Shown: in pieces, positions 25,878 to 39,975 of the stretch
Position numbering within the stretch: position 1 is the first letter of the stretch
Layout of the letters: each line of letters starts with the position of its first letter
From: Monosiga brevicollis MX1
Lineage: Eukaryota; Opisthokonta; Choanoflagellata; Craspedida; Salpingoecidae
Assembly: GCF_000002865.3 (NCBI RefSeq)
Contig: NW_001865041.1
Location: forward strand, 193,918-257,917
Length of the DNA: 64,000 bases
Reading direction: 5' to 3'
Notes under the pieces: generated by a model
What the model was told of the DNA's origin: nothing
Database searches by the model: none
The model's input: only the letters and a program-made list of their open reading frames with translations
Made by a program: the position numbers and the translations under genes

Positions 25878-26040
25878 AGGGCGCGGTGTGTTGGTGTTGA
25901 CTGGAATCTTCCCTGCAGCAACGCAGTGCGTCGTGCAAAACGCCATCATCTCATCCCACGGCAATCACGCCTGTACGCGCGCTGCTCCATCAGGTGAACT
26001 CTCAGGTTAAACCTGGTCTTCTACACCAGCAGCCGCGACC

Positions 26041-29429
<3,389 letters not shown>

Positions 29430-30115
29430 AGTACAAGGCTTGTCAACAGGCGCGACCCATAACTCGAGAAGCGGGCCTGTTGACATTTGGGTCTTTGTTG
29501 ATTTAGAGTCGTCAACTCGTTATCGTGTTGTGTTGAGACACTCAATTTTGGTTCAAACTTGGTCGGCTCAAAGGCCTGTTGTTCAGCAGCACCTTTTGCA
29601 ACGTTTTGCATAGTTTTTGGGGCCTCTTGGCATTCGCTCATCTCGCTGCGCTGACCATACAGAACGAGTTCTTGTGGGTGGATTGGTGGTCGGACAAAGC
29701 AAAGGAAAAAATAAAAATAAAACCCTCATCTAGAAACCGACTGAAGTAGAAGAAGGAATTAATTTGGAAACTTCGTGACATTCTAGCTGAGACGGCGTTT
29801 AAATTTGCGTTGCACATGAACAGGACACACACACACACAAGCTTTTTTTTTTTTCCCCCCGGGGGTACCTGCCCCAGGCTCGGACACAAGTGGTCGTGGT
29901 AGATCCACTCTTCCACCTCCATGCGCATGAACGAGACATAGACTTCTAAACCAAAAACCAAACAACAAAGAGAGAGGACGCTGTCCACTGTGGCCGTGTG
30001 CATACGTCTCGCATCGGACGCACACGGCAACGAATAACCAATGAGGCCAAAAGAAGGGAGGAATGGGAACGCAACGGAGCGGGGAGAGAGTGTTGTACAC
30101 ATTTGAGTGAAAAAC

Positions 30116-30154
<39 letters not shown>

Positions 30155-30702
30155 AAGAGAAAAGGTTGCGAGTGCAAACAGTGATCAAAAGCGATCAGCT
30201 GGGAACTACCGGCAAGAAAGGACCTCAAGGTACGGATTGACAGCGCAACAGCGAGAGGTACATCCGGAAAAAAGCTACAAGACAGAGCCAGGGCCATCTG
30301 GGGCCATGCAAACGGTACGCGCCAGGCAAGCAGCGCCCTTAACGCCCATGAAGCGAGCTCTGCAAATAACCCTGTGGTGAGGCATGCTCAACACCCTGCA
30401 GCTGGGGTTGACCGTTGACAGTCAAATCCAAGAGCTATGGCCAAGCAATCACGCTATTATGAGTGCCACAACCTTTGCTTGCGATAGGTTGCAGCTTAAA
30501 AATGAACCATGTGGCCCCAAACACGCACTTGACCAGAGTAGGCATCCCGAACTTCGACGCGTTCCTCCGTCACCCCGTTCTGACAGGACCTGCATCCAAA
30601 AACCTCAAGTCAGGTCTCGGTACTGGGAAGCCCGCGAAAGAAGCGGCCAGGGAACGAAGGAGAAACCAAGAAGACGAGCCCCTGACTAAGGATGCATTCA
30701 GC
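29430..30702. other. Intergenic region between convergent OSR1-like and DNAJB genes
   Basis: About 1.27 kb holding the poly(A) signal at 29710, a T-run and C/G run near 29843-29865 and a 36-nt A-run (30117-30152). Longer frames here are driven by the homopolymers; no convincing gene seen. Confidence 0.5.
29710..29715 (+). terminator. Poly(A) signal AATAAA of the OSR1-like gene
   Basis: AATAAA about 280 bp past the stop codon at 29429, in an A/T-rich stretch with a second overlapping copy. Confidence 0.45.
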
Positions 30703-31881
30703 TTACACAGTCTTGGTCACACGCTTGCCGTCGCGGATGGAGGTTGAGGTAGATTGCGAAGAAAACGAGCCGCCACCCGACATGGCGCCGCCAGACATCA
30801 TGTAGCTGGTAGGAGTATCAGCACAAGCAGAGGGTGTCGGTTGGCGTGGTGGGGCTCGCGACTTTGTGGAGGAGTGAAACTTGACCTTTACTCTCCGTGA
30901 CCCAATCCCCGGCTCGCACCTTTGTGAACTTGAGAAGCCGCCCATGGCTCCAAACGGTGAAGCGCCACCCATGTTGCCAAAAAAGGACGAGCCACCCATG
31001 CCAAAGGGAGAAGCGCCGCCCATCATGCTGCTGCCAAAGGGGGACAGGCCAAAGCCAGAACCACCCGCCATGCCCCCACTGAAGAAGGGGTCATTGAAGG
31101 GGCTGTCAAACATATTGCTCATAAAGTCCGAGTCTAGTCCCAAGAACGTGCCTGTGTGAGCATAGGGCCTGCGTTGCCAGCAAAAAAAGGCGAACCTGGG
31201 CCAGAGATGGGCAAACGAAACCCGGGCGTCGCGTGCGCTATGGAACTGTCAGCTAGCTAGTCTTGACGTACCGAACATGTCACCAAAGACCTCACGGAAG
31301 AGCTGATGGGCATCCCGGAACTGTGGTCCGGCACGACCCGAGGAGGCCGATGCTGATGCTTCGCCGAGCCCCTCGTGGCCGTAGCGGTCGTACAGTTGCC
31401 GCTTGGAATCTACGTAGCAGCATTCAAGGCAAGCAACATTGTTAACATGCAAATAAATTACAAGCAGTCAGATGGAGCATTTGTGACGAGGGATTTAGGC
31501 AGTGGGTCGTAGTGGGCACACACCATCCGAAAGAACCTCGTAGGCTTCGGCGACGAGCTTGAACATGGCCTCGGCTTCGGCCTCATTGCCCTGATTCTTA
31601 TCGGGATGATAGCGCAGAGCAGCCTTGCGGAATCTGTCGGCCATGCCATCAAGAAAACGTGTGAGTGTCCAGCTCGGCATGTCGGGGTAGTAGACACGCA
31701 TGCACACCCACACACAGGTATCAGAGTGATTGCATGGCATGGCAAGGCGGGGAAAAAAACGGGCAGCTCAAGGTGGCAAGGTAGAAGCAACGACGCACGC
31801 GCGACGAATCTCGTCCGAGTTGGCTTCGGCTTGGACGCCAAGCAGCTCGTAGTAGTCGAGCTTTTGATCAGCTGCGGTCAT
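30703..31881 (-). CDS. DNAJB2/B6-type Hsp40 co-chaperone
   Basis: Start [20 protein letters not shown] at 31881. The J domain continues over the first intron ([16 protein letters not shown]) with the HPD motif intact, then [13 protein letters not shown] and [13 protein letters not shown] (31410-31375). The middle is Gly/Phe/Met/Ser-rich (31125-30930: [32 protein letters not shown]), like the G/F linker of DNAJB6. The last exon ends [18 protein letters not shown] then KRVTKTV, matching the Ser/Thr-rich end of DNAJB6-type proteins. There is no zinc-finger region, so it is class B, short form. Expected role: J-domain stimulation of Hsp70 and holding of aggregation-prone clients. Divergent from the PRXL2C-like gene. 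Confidence 0.88.
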
Positions 31882-32878
31882 GATTCTGGAACCGTGTCAA
31901 TCTGCGTCTTCGTATGAGAGGAAAAAATTAAGCCAAAGAAGTCGGTGCTCGAGCCTTCTGCCTGAACCACTTGGGTCAGGTCGAAATGAAACGGAATTGT
32001 TCAACTTTTGCTGTCAAGCCTTCACTCCGGTTACACGGGGAAAGCACGAAAAAAAAATGCCCAAACAAGACCGTCAGCCCACCACACAAGACAAGCTTAC
32101 CTCAAGCTGGCAGACGCGCCCGATCAACAAAATCACAGCCCGTTCTTCGAATGCGAGCGTCTGCTTCAGAACACTCCTCTACAGCCAGGCGCCACGGCAT
32201 CAAACAGCGAGGCTAGTCAGACCCAACGGAATGCAGCACATCACACCTGTTGTGCTGGTATACGGGTAAGCAGGGTGGAAGGGTGGCATAGGCGCAGCAC
32301 CGCAGGCAGGCACAGGTCTTGACGCCGCCCGCTGTGGGCGCTGCACGCGGGCGGACAGGCGGTTGAACCTGTCATCGCGTCCTCTGTGACGCCATCACGA
32401 CCGTCATCACACTCGACACGTCCGCCGAGACCGAATGACGTTCCCTTCTCACCCACCCCTCACACCCTCCTCACTGGCCCGTGCTCTTCCTTGAGGCCGC
32501 GCCCTCGCCCTCACTACAATCCGACAGCCCGGAGGGAAGGGGTCGTCCCCGCTGCCGTTGCCTCGCACGCCAGCTTCTCTCACCTGCAAACGCCTGTCAA
32601 ACGCCGAAGAAAGTGCCATCTGCAACAACAGCTAATTTCATGTCGTTTTCTCACGCGCTCGACCAAGGGGACTCGAACAGACAGCTGCAACAAGTCACAA
32701 ATTCGCAACAATATCCACCTGCCCGACAAAGAAGCTTCCATCATCTTCTCTCTTTCTCAAATAAAATCTGACAAACCACTGGAAGGGTGTTACACATGTA
32801 ACTGTGTCGGTATTTGCTTGGAAGCCGTTTCTGCCCTCAAGCCAAGCAGCTCTTGGTTGTTTGTGCGTGTCAGTCGAA
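31882..32878. other. Divergent intergenic region between DNAJB and PRXL2C-like genes
   Basis: About 1 kb. CTGACAAA at 32767 lies about 110 bp upstream of the PRXL2C-like start, a weak version of the promoter-like motif. No gene seen. Confidence 0.45.
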
Positions 32879-33574
32879 ATGGCAGCGGGCGGGACGGGAG
32901 AGATGGCGACTGGGGCTGGGGTGGGCGCGAGCTGGGAAGACGTGGCCAAGATGACTGTGTATGATCATCAACAAGAGCCCTGCAGCCTTGGCAGCCTATG
33001 CTCACCCGGTCAAATGACCGCCATTGGTACGTTGGCTCGGGACAACTCTGCTCGTGTTCCGCCACCGCTCATCACGCATCACGCTACGCTGCCACCTCGC
33101 GTGTGTCGTCTAGTTTTTGTGCGGCACTTTTTATGATTTGTGTGCAAGGATTATGTTACCGATCTTGCCCGCGTGCCTGACGAGCACTGGGCTGGAGCGC
33201 GTGTGGTGGTGATTGGCTGCGCCAACCCCGTCTTTATCGACCGCTTTGCCGCTGACACCGGCTTCCCGGCCAGCAATGTGTATTGTGACCCGAAGCGTGA
33301 GGTCTACCAAGCCTTGCAGCTTCCAAGCGTCTTGGCCGCCATCAATGCATCTAAGAGTATCCACATTCACAGTTCGGCGCTTGGCGGCACGATGAACAGC
33401 ATCTATCGGGGCCTTCGTGCCATGCGTGCCCAAGGCAACGTAAAACAACAAGGTGGCGCCTTTGTCGTCAATGGCCAAGGCCAACTCATCTACGCCCATC
33501 GAGACCAGCGGCCCGAGGATCATTGTCCCATCAACACGCTGCTTGAGCAAGTGGGGGGTCGACCTTTTTTTTAA
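32879..33574 (+). CDS. PRXL2C: PRXL2C (AAED1/SelU3)-like thioredoxin-fold protein, probable selenoprotein
   Basis: Peroxiredoxin-like family in which fish and protist members use UxxC and human PRXL2C uses CxxC (family knowledge). Exon 1: 32879-33029 (MAAGGTGEMATGAGVGASWE ... QMTAI plus G). Intron 33030-33113. Exon 2: 33114-33574. Joined in phase, exon 2 begins VFVRHFL, then TGA at 33134-33136, then FVCKDYVTDL; human has VFVRHFLCYICKEYVEDL at this place. The TGA therefore falls exactly on the first active-site Cys, giving U-F-V-C. Downstream, VVVIGCANPVFIDRF, VYCDPKREVYQAL, QQGGAFVVNGQGQLIYAHRD and PINTLLEQVGG fit the family, with TAA at 33572. No SECIS could be confirmed because a 50-N gap begins 13 bp after the stop. 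A pseudogene or sequencing error is the alternative, but everything else is intact. Confidence 0.85.
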
Positions 33575-33587
33575 ATTGCCGATGAGC

Positions 33588-33637
33588 NNNNNNNNNNNNN
33601 NNNNNNNNNNNNNNNNNNNNNNNNNNNNNNNNNNNNN
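33588..33637. other. Assembly gap of 50 N
   Basis: Exactly 50 N, probably a placeholder size. It is flanked by a run of C and (CA)n at 33638-33675, a likely reason for the sequencing break. It hides the proximal 3' UTR of the PRXL2C-like gene. Confidence 0.95.
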
Positions 33638-33640
33638 CCC

Positions 33641-33671
<31 letters not shown>

Positions 33672-33675
33672 ACAC
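33638..33675. repeat. (C)n(CA)n simple repeat
   Basis: About 20 C followed by about nine CA units at the edge of the gap. Confidence 0.85.
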
Positions 33676-33929
33676 CGCCACGAGTGGCCCCCCTGTGAAG
33701 GTTGCGCTTGAAATTGTCTTGTGAACAAGGGCACAACCCGACTCCGTCCCGGATTCCGCTTGACTGGCCGATGTGTATGTGACTGGCGACGGTCTTGACC
33801 GGGCTCTCGTGAGTGTTCTTTGTTGGTTGGCATTCCTTTCCTTATCAATAACAGACAAACTATCGTGTATGTGCCCATGAGCACAGACAGACAAAGACAC
33901 GAGTATCTCTTGGGGATCCAATTGATCAA

Positions 33930-36583
33930 TTACTCATCCACCTCGTCGTCCATGGCCTCTTCAGACTCTACATGCTCCTCATCCACATCTTCTTGCACGC
34001 CCTCTTCTTCCTCATCGACCTCTTCACCTTGATCGTCGTTCTCAAGTGCAGTGTCAGCGTCTGATTCCATATTCTCGTCGTGGGCCGCCTCATCGGAATT
34101 GTGAGGAGCCTCGCCTTGCTCCGCAGCCTCGTTGACCTCAACGTCAAACTCCTTGGCCAGCTGAATCTGCACGTCACCCTCAAATCGCTTCACGAGACTG
34201 ACCAGGATGGTCTGCTGAAGCTTCTCATCGAAGGATTCAGTCGAGACCAGATATGTCTGCAACAGCTGCTTGCACTGGTGGGCGTAGTCCGGGTTGTCCT
34301 CGTGGCGCGGCGTTTCGCCCTCCTGCGCCATCTTCAGAATCATGTTGAGCGAATCAGCAATCTGCTCAAGTTGGGGCAACCGCGCAAACACGTCGGCGCT
34401 CAACTGGTGTAGCTTCCAGTGCCGACGGGCTTGGCGATATAAGAGCTTGTCAAAGACCTCTGGCAGGCGTTTGACGGTTCGTTCCCAGTTCTGCAAAAGG
34501 GTGTTGCACATAAACCCTGCCGCAGCATAGTTGAGCGCCACCGGGAATTGCGTCTGGTGCATGAGGAACCAATGGTAAATGTACAGTGGTCGTGTCAGGT
34601 CACCCTCGGACATGGCCAGGCATGCCACTCGCTGCAGGATGAGTTGCAGACTAAAGTTGCCCTGAGAAAAACAAAAGGTGCAGGAGTGCCCACGACCACG
34701 AAATACACCGTCAGACTCAGAGTCAAAGAGCCACGTCGCGCCGAAAAATGAGGCACATTCAAAGGTGACGACACGTACATCCACGGCGTGGCGGAGCGCT
34801 TTGGGGTTGTCAGTTCCGCGGTGGTCTGCAGGTGAATCAATGATTTCCTTCCGATGAGCAATGGCGTCTTCTGCAAGCATGTTGGCAATGGCGGCCACGT
34901 GATCCTATGTGACATTCAAGCGTGGGTGGATGATGAGGTATGTAATGTCAATCGATCCGGGGCTTCTCCCACCCCGCCTTCTTTTTTGGCCCTGCCCGCC
35001 GCTCTTCTTCTTCATTTTTTATCAACATGTTCTGCTCCGATCAGCCAACACTGACCTGCACGATGGAGCGAGTCAACTCGGGTACCACGTGTTTGGTCCG
35101 AGACAATACCGCGCGCAGGTTGTTGGAACAATGCAGCAACTGTCATGGACATGGCCACATGCATGCCACAGCATCCAGAAGTGCGTGAGACAGAATTGCA
35201 ATGCACTCTGAGACTTCAAGCAGCCGTCCATTGCGCGGCAAAGCTCACCTGCAGAAGAATGCGAAGCTGTTCGTCATGGCGCGGAAGCTTGCAAGCAGTG
35301 ATATTAGACTCCAATCGAGAGACGGCGATTTGGGCAAACGTCCATGCCAGGTGTGGGTGCAAGAGCATGAGGCCCACATCCAAAAGGGCCGTGGGCTCTT
35401 GAGCCAGGCTCGTCAGCGCTGCTTCAAGGTCTGTGTACATTTGGTCGGAGATGGCAGCGTCCTGGCATACCATGGTCAGGAGGGTCGCAAAACGACTGCA
35501 AGGGTCCTTGCTGGCAATGGCATCGGCCCCGGCACGGGTCAAGCCGTGGGATAGGCGTAGGCGTAGGCAGCCATAAGCCGGCTCGCCGTGCTTGACAAAT
35601 TGGCTGCGTAGCTCAACCAAAAGGGCTTCATACAACTTCATCTTGCTCCCAACGAGCTGCAGGAGCTCGGAAATCTCCGACGTGGCCTCCTCATCCAGGT
35701 CTGCGAAGGGATTGTCAAAGAGGCGATCGAAGAGCACGGGCAGCAGGCAGCGCTGGTTTAATCGCAAGGCAGCTTGGCGCAAGAACGGCCCAGCCACTGC
35801 CGTGAAGGCACCGGGTTTGGCCACCCACAGCTGCTGCTTCACATTGAGGTTGCACTGTTCCAAGAGGGTGGGGTGATTTTGCAGCTCTTCCAAATAACTG
35901 GGCTCGAGCTCGGCATTTTGGTTGAGGAGCTGGACCACGAGTGGTTGGATCTCCTCTGTAAGGGCAAAAGGCCAGCACAACTTGAGCGTATCCGTCAGCT
36001 GCTTGGTCGACATGGACGGGATGCGGGAGGCAAACAGCTCTTTGGCATGCGCCAGCACTGCTCGGTTCATCTGGTTTGTGACCCCGTGACGCATCGGATG
36101 AGCATGGCGCAAGGTACACACTTGGCCAAGAGGGCGCGCTGTGTTGGTCGGTCGCAAATCTAACCTCTGCGCGTGGGATGTTGAGCAGCCGCAGCATGGG
36201 CCAGGCAGGTTCTAGTAACGGCACCGTATGATGCTGTCCCAATGTTATGTGATGTTGGGGTGCGGTCAAAGGAGCGGACGCATGAGATCATGGAAGACAA
36301 ATTAGATCCAACACCCAGGACGGGGGGGGGGAGGTGGGTGATCAGTGACAGCAATAAGGTACGACGCTCAAGTGCAAGTGCACGGGAGGAAAGGCTTGCA
36401 TGCATGGGCGAATGCGTGCACCTGTTGGAAGTCACGGATTTCTCGGCGCGAGCGAAGCTTGGCGATGCGCTCCTTGACCGTGCGCCGGTCGAAGGGCAAC
36501 TGATAGCCCGATCGATCCGCAAGGCGCACGCGGCCCGACGGGCCCGCAGAGGCGGCGTGCGCAGCATCACGCCGTTGCTCCAT
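33930..36583 (-). CDS. NELFB: NELF-B (COBRA1) negative elongation factor subunit
   Basis: Subunit of the complex that holds RNA polymerase II in promoter-proximal pausing (family knowledge). Start MEQRRDAAHAASAGPSGRVR at 36583; second exon near 36240-36162 (PMLRLLNIPRAE); the long exon from 36071 runs MNRAVLAHAKELFASRIPSM ... NLNVKQQLWVAKPGAF, GSKMKLYEALLVELRSQFVK, CLRLRLSHGL, KDPCSRFATLLTMVCQDA and SDQMYTDLEAAL, which line up with human NELF-B blocks (VEVKRQIW, GKNVKLYDMVLQFLRTLF, VDPCHKFTWCLDACI). Later exons: LYIYHWFLMHQTQFPVALNY and DKLLYRQARRHWKLHQLSAD. The C-terminus differs from human: about 60 residues very rich in Asp/Glu (34110-33930), ending DDEVDE. Divergent from the FAPP2-like gene. 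Confidence 0.82.
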
Positions 36584-36732
36584 CTCTACGAATGTCAAGT
36601 TCACAAATTTTTGCAAGCTCAACCACCGTACCAAGGTCTCCCCTCGACCTCGACCTCGACACCCCACACACCCCAACAACCGCCGTTGGGATCCTGAGAC
36701 CGAAAAACTTCGACTCTCTCACTGTTTTGTGC

Positions 36733-36810
<78 letters not shown>

Positions 36811-37191
36811 AACGGTTCCAAAGTGCGATAATTTTCACACTTTCCTTCACATTCTTCTCTGCTGTGTGTCTCTCTCTCTCTCGATAAAATCTTGAGCGGT
36901 CGCGGGGCGGGGGGCGAGGGCTCGTGAGCAGCGTGTTCCATTCTCCCTCTCTCCCTCTCTGTCTCACACACACACACACTCGGTCTTCATCGCACTTTTC
37001 GTCTCTCTATTGAGAGTCTGGGGAGCCTCTGATTGGTTGCTTCACAAGGGCACACTTCGGGCCAGCCGCCTTGGACCTCGGCGTTGTTCAAGTCACACCT
37101 GTGGTTTGTCCCTTTCTCAAGGCGGGGGTCTGATCCCGCCGAGAGGCGGTGACGCTCTGGGCTACTTTGAGTTATCAGATAACCTGGCAAC
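36584..37191. other. Divergent promoter of NELFB and the FAPP2-like gene with microsatellites
   Basis: About 600 bp with (CT)n at 36740-36770 followed by (GT)n at 36773-36810, a second CT-rich block at 36868-36883 and a (CA)n near 36966. No gene seen. Confidence 0.55.
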
Positions 37192-39539
37192 ATGGCGCAC
37201 ACGGCCGCCGACAGCTCAGCTATGTTGGCGGGAAGCCTGTTAAAGTGGACAAACCTGTGGTCCGGCTGGCAGAAACGCTACTGCGTCGTGGCTCGTGACG
37301 GCCGCTTTTATTACTATTTGGATCAAAACACCATGGACAACGTCGGCAGCCGTGGCTTTATCGTCCTTGCCTCGGCACAAATCTCGCGTAAGCACCGCGC
37401 TCAGAGTCCTTGCGGTGTGCCCTGTCGAACCTTCCTGACCCTGGCGGTGCGTGCCACACAGCCGAAGCTGAAGACACTGATTTCAAGCTCATCTCCCACG
37501 ACACCACGATTCACTTTCGCGCCGTCGATGCCAGGTTTGGTCTGGTGCACCCAGTACTGCCTCGTTGTCCTGCGCATGCGCATGCCCTCACCCGCGCTTG
37601 TCGCCACCCCACTGGATTAGGGAGCGTCAGCGCTGGCTTTTGGCGCTCACATCAGCAAAAATTCGGGCCAAGCAAAGTCAGTCCGCGTACCTGGCAGCTT
37701 GCGCTCGAGCTGCATCCGTTCGGCTGCCGAGATCAATGGACTCTAACGGGCCCGAACGCACTGTCCTGAATCTTTCTCGTTTCCGACAGAGGACGATCGC
37801 TCCTTAGTTGAACCGGTCGTCGAGCAGCACACGCCACTCCCAGCAGCGCTAGGCCTACGCGGTGCAGATATGCCACCCCCAGTCATCATCCCGCGACACC
37901 TCCGCCCATCTGCCTCGCACCATAGTGCCCATCGACAGGTGCGTGCCTGCGCATCGACATTGTGTCCTCGGCCTCAGCTTTTTGACACTTCACCAACTCA
38001 ACTTGATGTAGGCCGTCCTGAACCTGGCAGAGCATGTTCGCGTGGCACAAAATATTGCCGCAAACCTCGGTGCCCTCTCCCATGTAGAGGCGTCGGGGCT
38101 CGTGGATGGCCTGGAGACCGAGCTGCAGGGCATGGCCAAGCTAGTCGCCTCGCTTCTCACCTCAGGTCCCGATCAAGGTCCGCAAGCGCACCGACGCTAG
38201 TGTGGTGACGGATGAGAAGTTGTTTGGTCTTACCCTTCCCTCTCCACCTCTATGCCGTGCACGTGACAGGTGACTATTCCTCCCAGTTTCACACCCCTGC
38301 CATTACAGATGATGACGATGATGAATCCCTCGAGGTGGCTGCCCTCCTGGAGGGCAGTGGGGAGGGCCTTGAACGGACGAGCTCCGTGGACACCTTCATC
38401 GAGCGCGATGACAGTCGCCGTGGGCCCCCGTCGCAGCTTCCCAACCTCAGCCTACTCTCAGCCGTGTCGTCGCCTGGCCCTGCAAGCCCCTTACGACCAC
38501 CCACTTTCTTCTCGCAAATGGACCACTCCTTCACGCGCTACCGGCTGCTGGAACGCCACGGCATCCCAACCTCACCTTTCCTAGCTGCTTGCCGCGCCAT
38601 TATTCCGTGTGTCGAGAAACTTGGAAGCACCGCGTTTGCACCCGTCAAAGGTGAGTATTTACAATTTGCAAGGTGAAACAATGCTTGTTCATGCCCCAAA
38701 GCATTCAGGCGTGTTTTGCACACCTCCCTGCTGCGCAGGCTGGTGGTCCACCCACGCTGACGTGTCTCTGCCTTTGGGTAGGCGATGTACTTGGCAACAT
38801 TGAAAAGATTGAAAAGGCCTATCTGATCGAACCAGACGGTCGACACACGCTGCAAGGTTTGCTCCACCCCAGTGACCCAACTCCACCCTCACCAAAGCGA
38901 ATGCGTGGCTTTGGAGCGGCGCTGGACATCAGTGCTCATCGTGTCGGGCGCTCTGGCGTAGCTCTGGTGCAGGACGAACTGACCCGAAAGGTGCATACAG
39001 CAAGCGGCTCGGCGACGGACGCCCTGCTCTGGCTGCAGCGTGCCCTGAGTTTTCTCTGCAGTATGTTGGAGGAGTTGGCCAATGGCAATCATAACATGTC
39101 AAAGGCAGCATCCAACGCGTACAACTCGACGCTGAGCAAGCACCACAACTGGATTGTACGTTCGGCGCTAAACTTTTGACTGCGTCTTGCTCCTTCAAGA
39201 GTCAAAAGCCGGATCGGAACGAGGGGGGCGACATGTGCATCCTTGACCACAGAAAAAGAAAGCAAAGGCGAGGTGGGGGAGTGAAAGGCCTTGTCCGTCG
39301 TCTCACGTTTTGTTTCTGTTCTTGTTTTGTTTTGTTTTTTTGCTTTGAAATCCGCACAGGTTCGCGGTCTTTTCTCGGTCGTCTTGCAGAGCGTGCCCGA
39401 GTACTCCACTTTTATCAAAACTCTGGGTCCGGCCAACGAGCACTGCGTGCTGGAAGACATGGAAGTCTACGTGACCGCCCTCAAGACGCAGCTTCGCATT
39501 CTACAATCCTTTTATGCTGATAATCATCTCGAGGTGTAG
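37192..39539 (+). CDS. PLEKHA8: PH + glycolipid-transfer-domain protein (FAPP2/PLEKHA8)
   Basis: Golgi lipid carrier: the PH domain binds PI4P and the GLTP domain moves glucosylceramide (family knowledge). Start MAHTAADSSAMLAGSLLKWT at 37192. The PH domain keeps the FAPP signature LKWTNLWSGWQKRYCVV, then DTDFKLISHDTTIHFRAVDA and RERQRWLLALTSAK. The linker includes an acidic Asp-run near 38310. The GLTP domain starts about 38520 (FTRYRLLERHGIPTSPFLAA) and keeps the sugar-binding residues: Asp, Asn and Lys in GDVLGNIEKIEK over the intron at 38652-38781, Trp in ALLWLQRALSFL, and His in SKHHNWIV. The last exon (39361-39539) runs VRGLFSVVLQSVPEYSTFIK to NHLEV, ending in Val like vertebrate GLTP proteins. 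All key ligand residues are present. Confidence 0.92.
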
Positions 39540-39975
39540 CGAGCACCACAGATGTCGACTACACACGCATAAACCCGTTATCTGCGTTTGTACATAATAC
39601 ACAGTGCTTGACCTGCCTCGTTTGTTAACAAGCCCTGCGATTGCCACCTTTGCTTGAATGTGTGCTGACACAACACAAGCAGTGCTGCCTCTACCATTTG
39701 ACCACCAGATTCTCACGACGTGCCCCTCTCCTCATACATACACTCACACAGAATGAGAAAATGTGGCTGCTGGGCCTGAAAACTCAATTGTAACGACCCA
39801 GATTTATTTTGTTTTTGCTTTTTTGAAAACCTTGCCTGCAGCCCAGCTCTCAGCGCGCATCCATCGTGTATGCCGACGAAAACACTCTGCTTCAATGCCA
39901 GTCACAAAACAAAACTCGCAGGGCCGTCAGTCTTCACCGAATCTTCTCAAGCGGAGCAAAAGTCCAGCCGGGTTT
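39540..39975. other. Spacer between convergent FAPP2-like and membrane-protein genes
   Basis: 436 bp, A/T-rich in parts. Nothing recognisable. Confidence 0.45.

Larger units (their letters stand above)
25073..26040. other. Divergent promoter region of TMTC and the OSR1-like kinase
   Basis: About 970 bp with (AATG)n-like DNA near 25278, a T-run near 25451-25473 and promoter-like motifs on both sides (listed separately). No gene seen. Confidence 0.5.

Noticed and set aside
29638-30297. 219-codon minus-strand frame with a Phe-rich run
   Set aside because: It is created by the 36-nt A-run at 30117-30152. Composition outside the run is not gene-like and no splice context was seen.
32879-33574. 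PRXL2C-like gene as a pseudogene because of the internal TGA
   Set aside because: No other lesion is present, the splice phase and spacing match the family exactly, and the TGA lands on the Cys that is Sec in related proteins.
33711-33815. Candidate SECIS in the visible 3' sequence after the gap
   Set aside because: TGA and GA words occur, but the helix between them pairs poorly (e.g. 33729-33765); small hairpins such as GGTCTTGACC are too short.
33941-36583. Cap-binding protein NCBP1 as identity of the helical minus-strand gene
   Set aside because: The conserved blocks do not match NCBP1; KMKLYEALLVELRSQF and KDPCSRFATLLTMV align with NELF-B.
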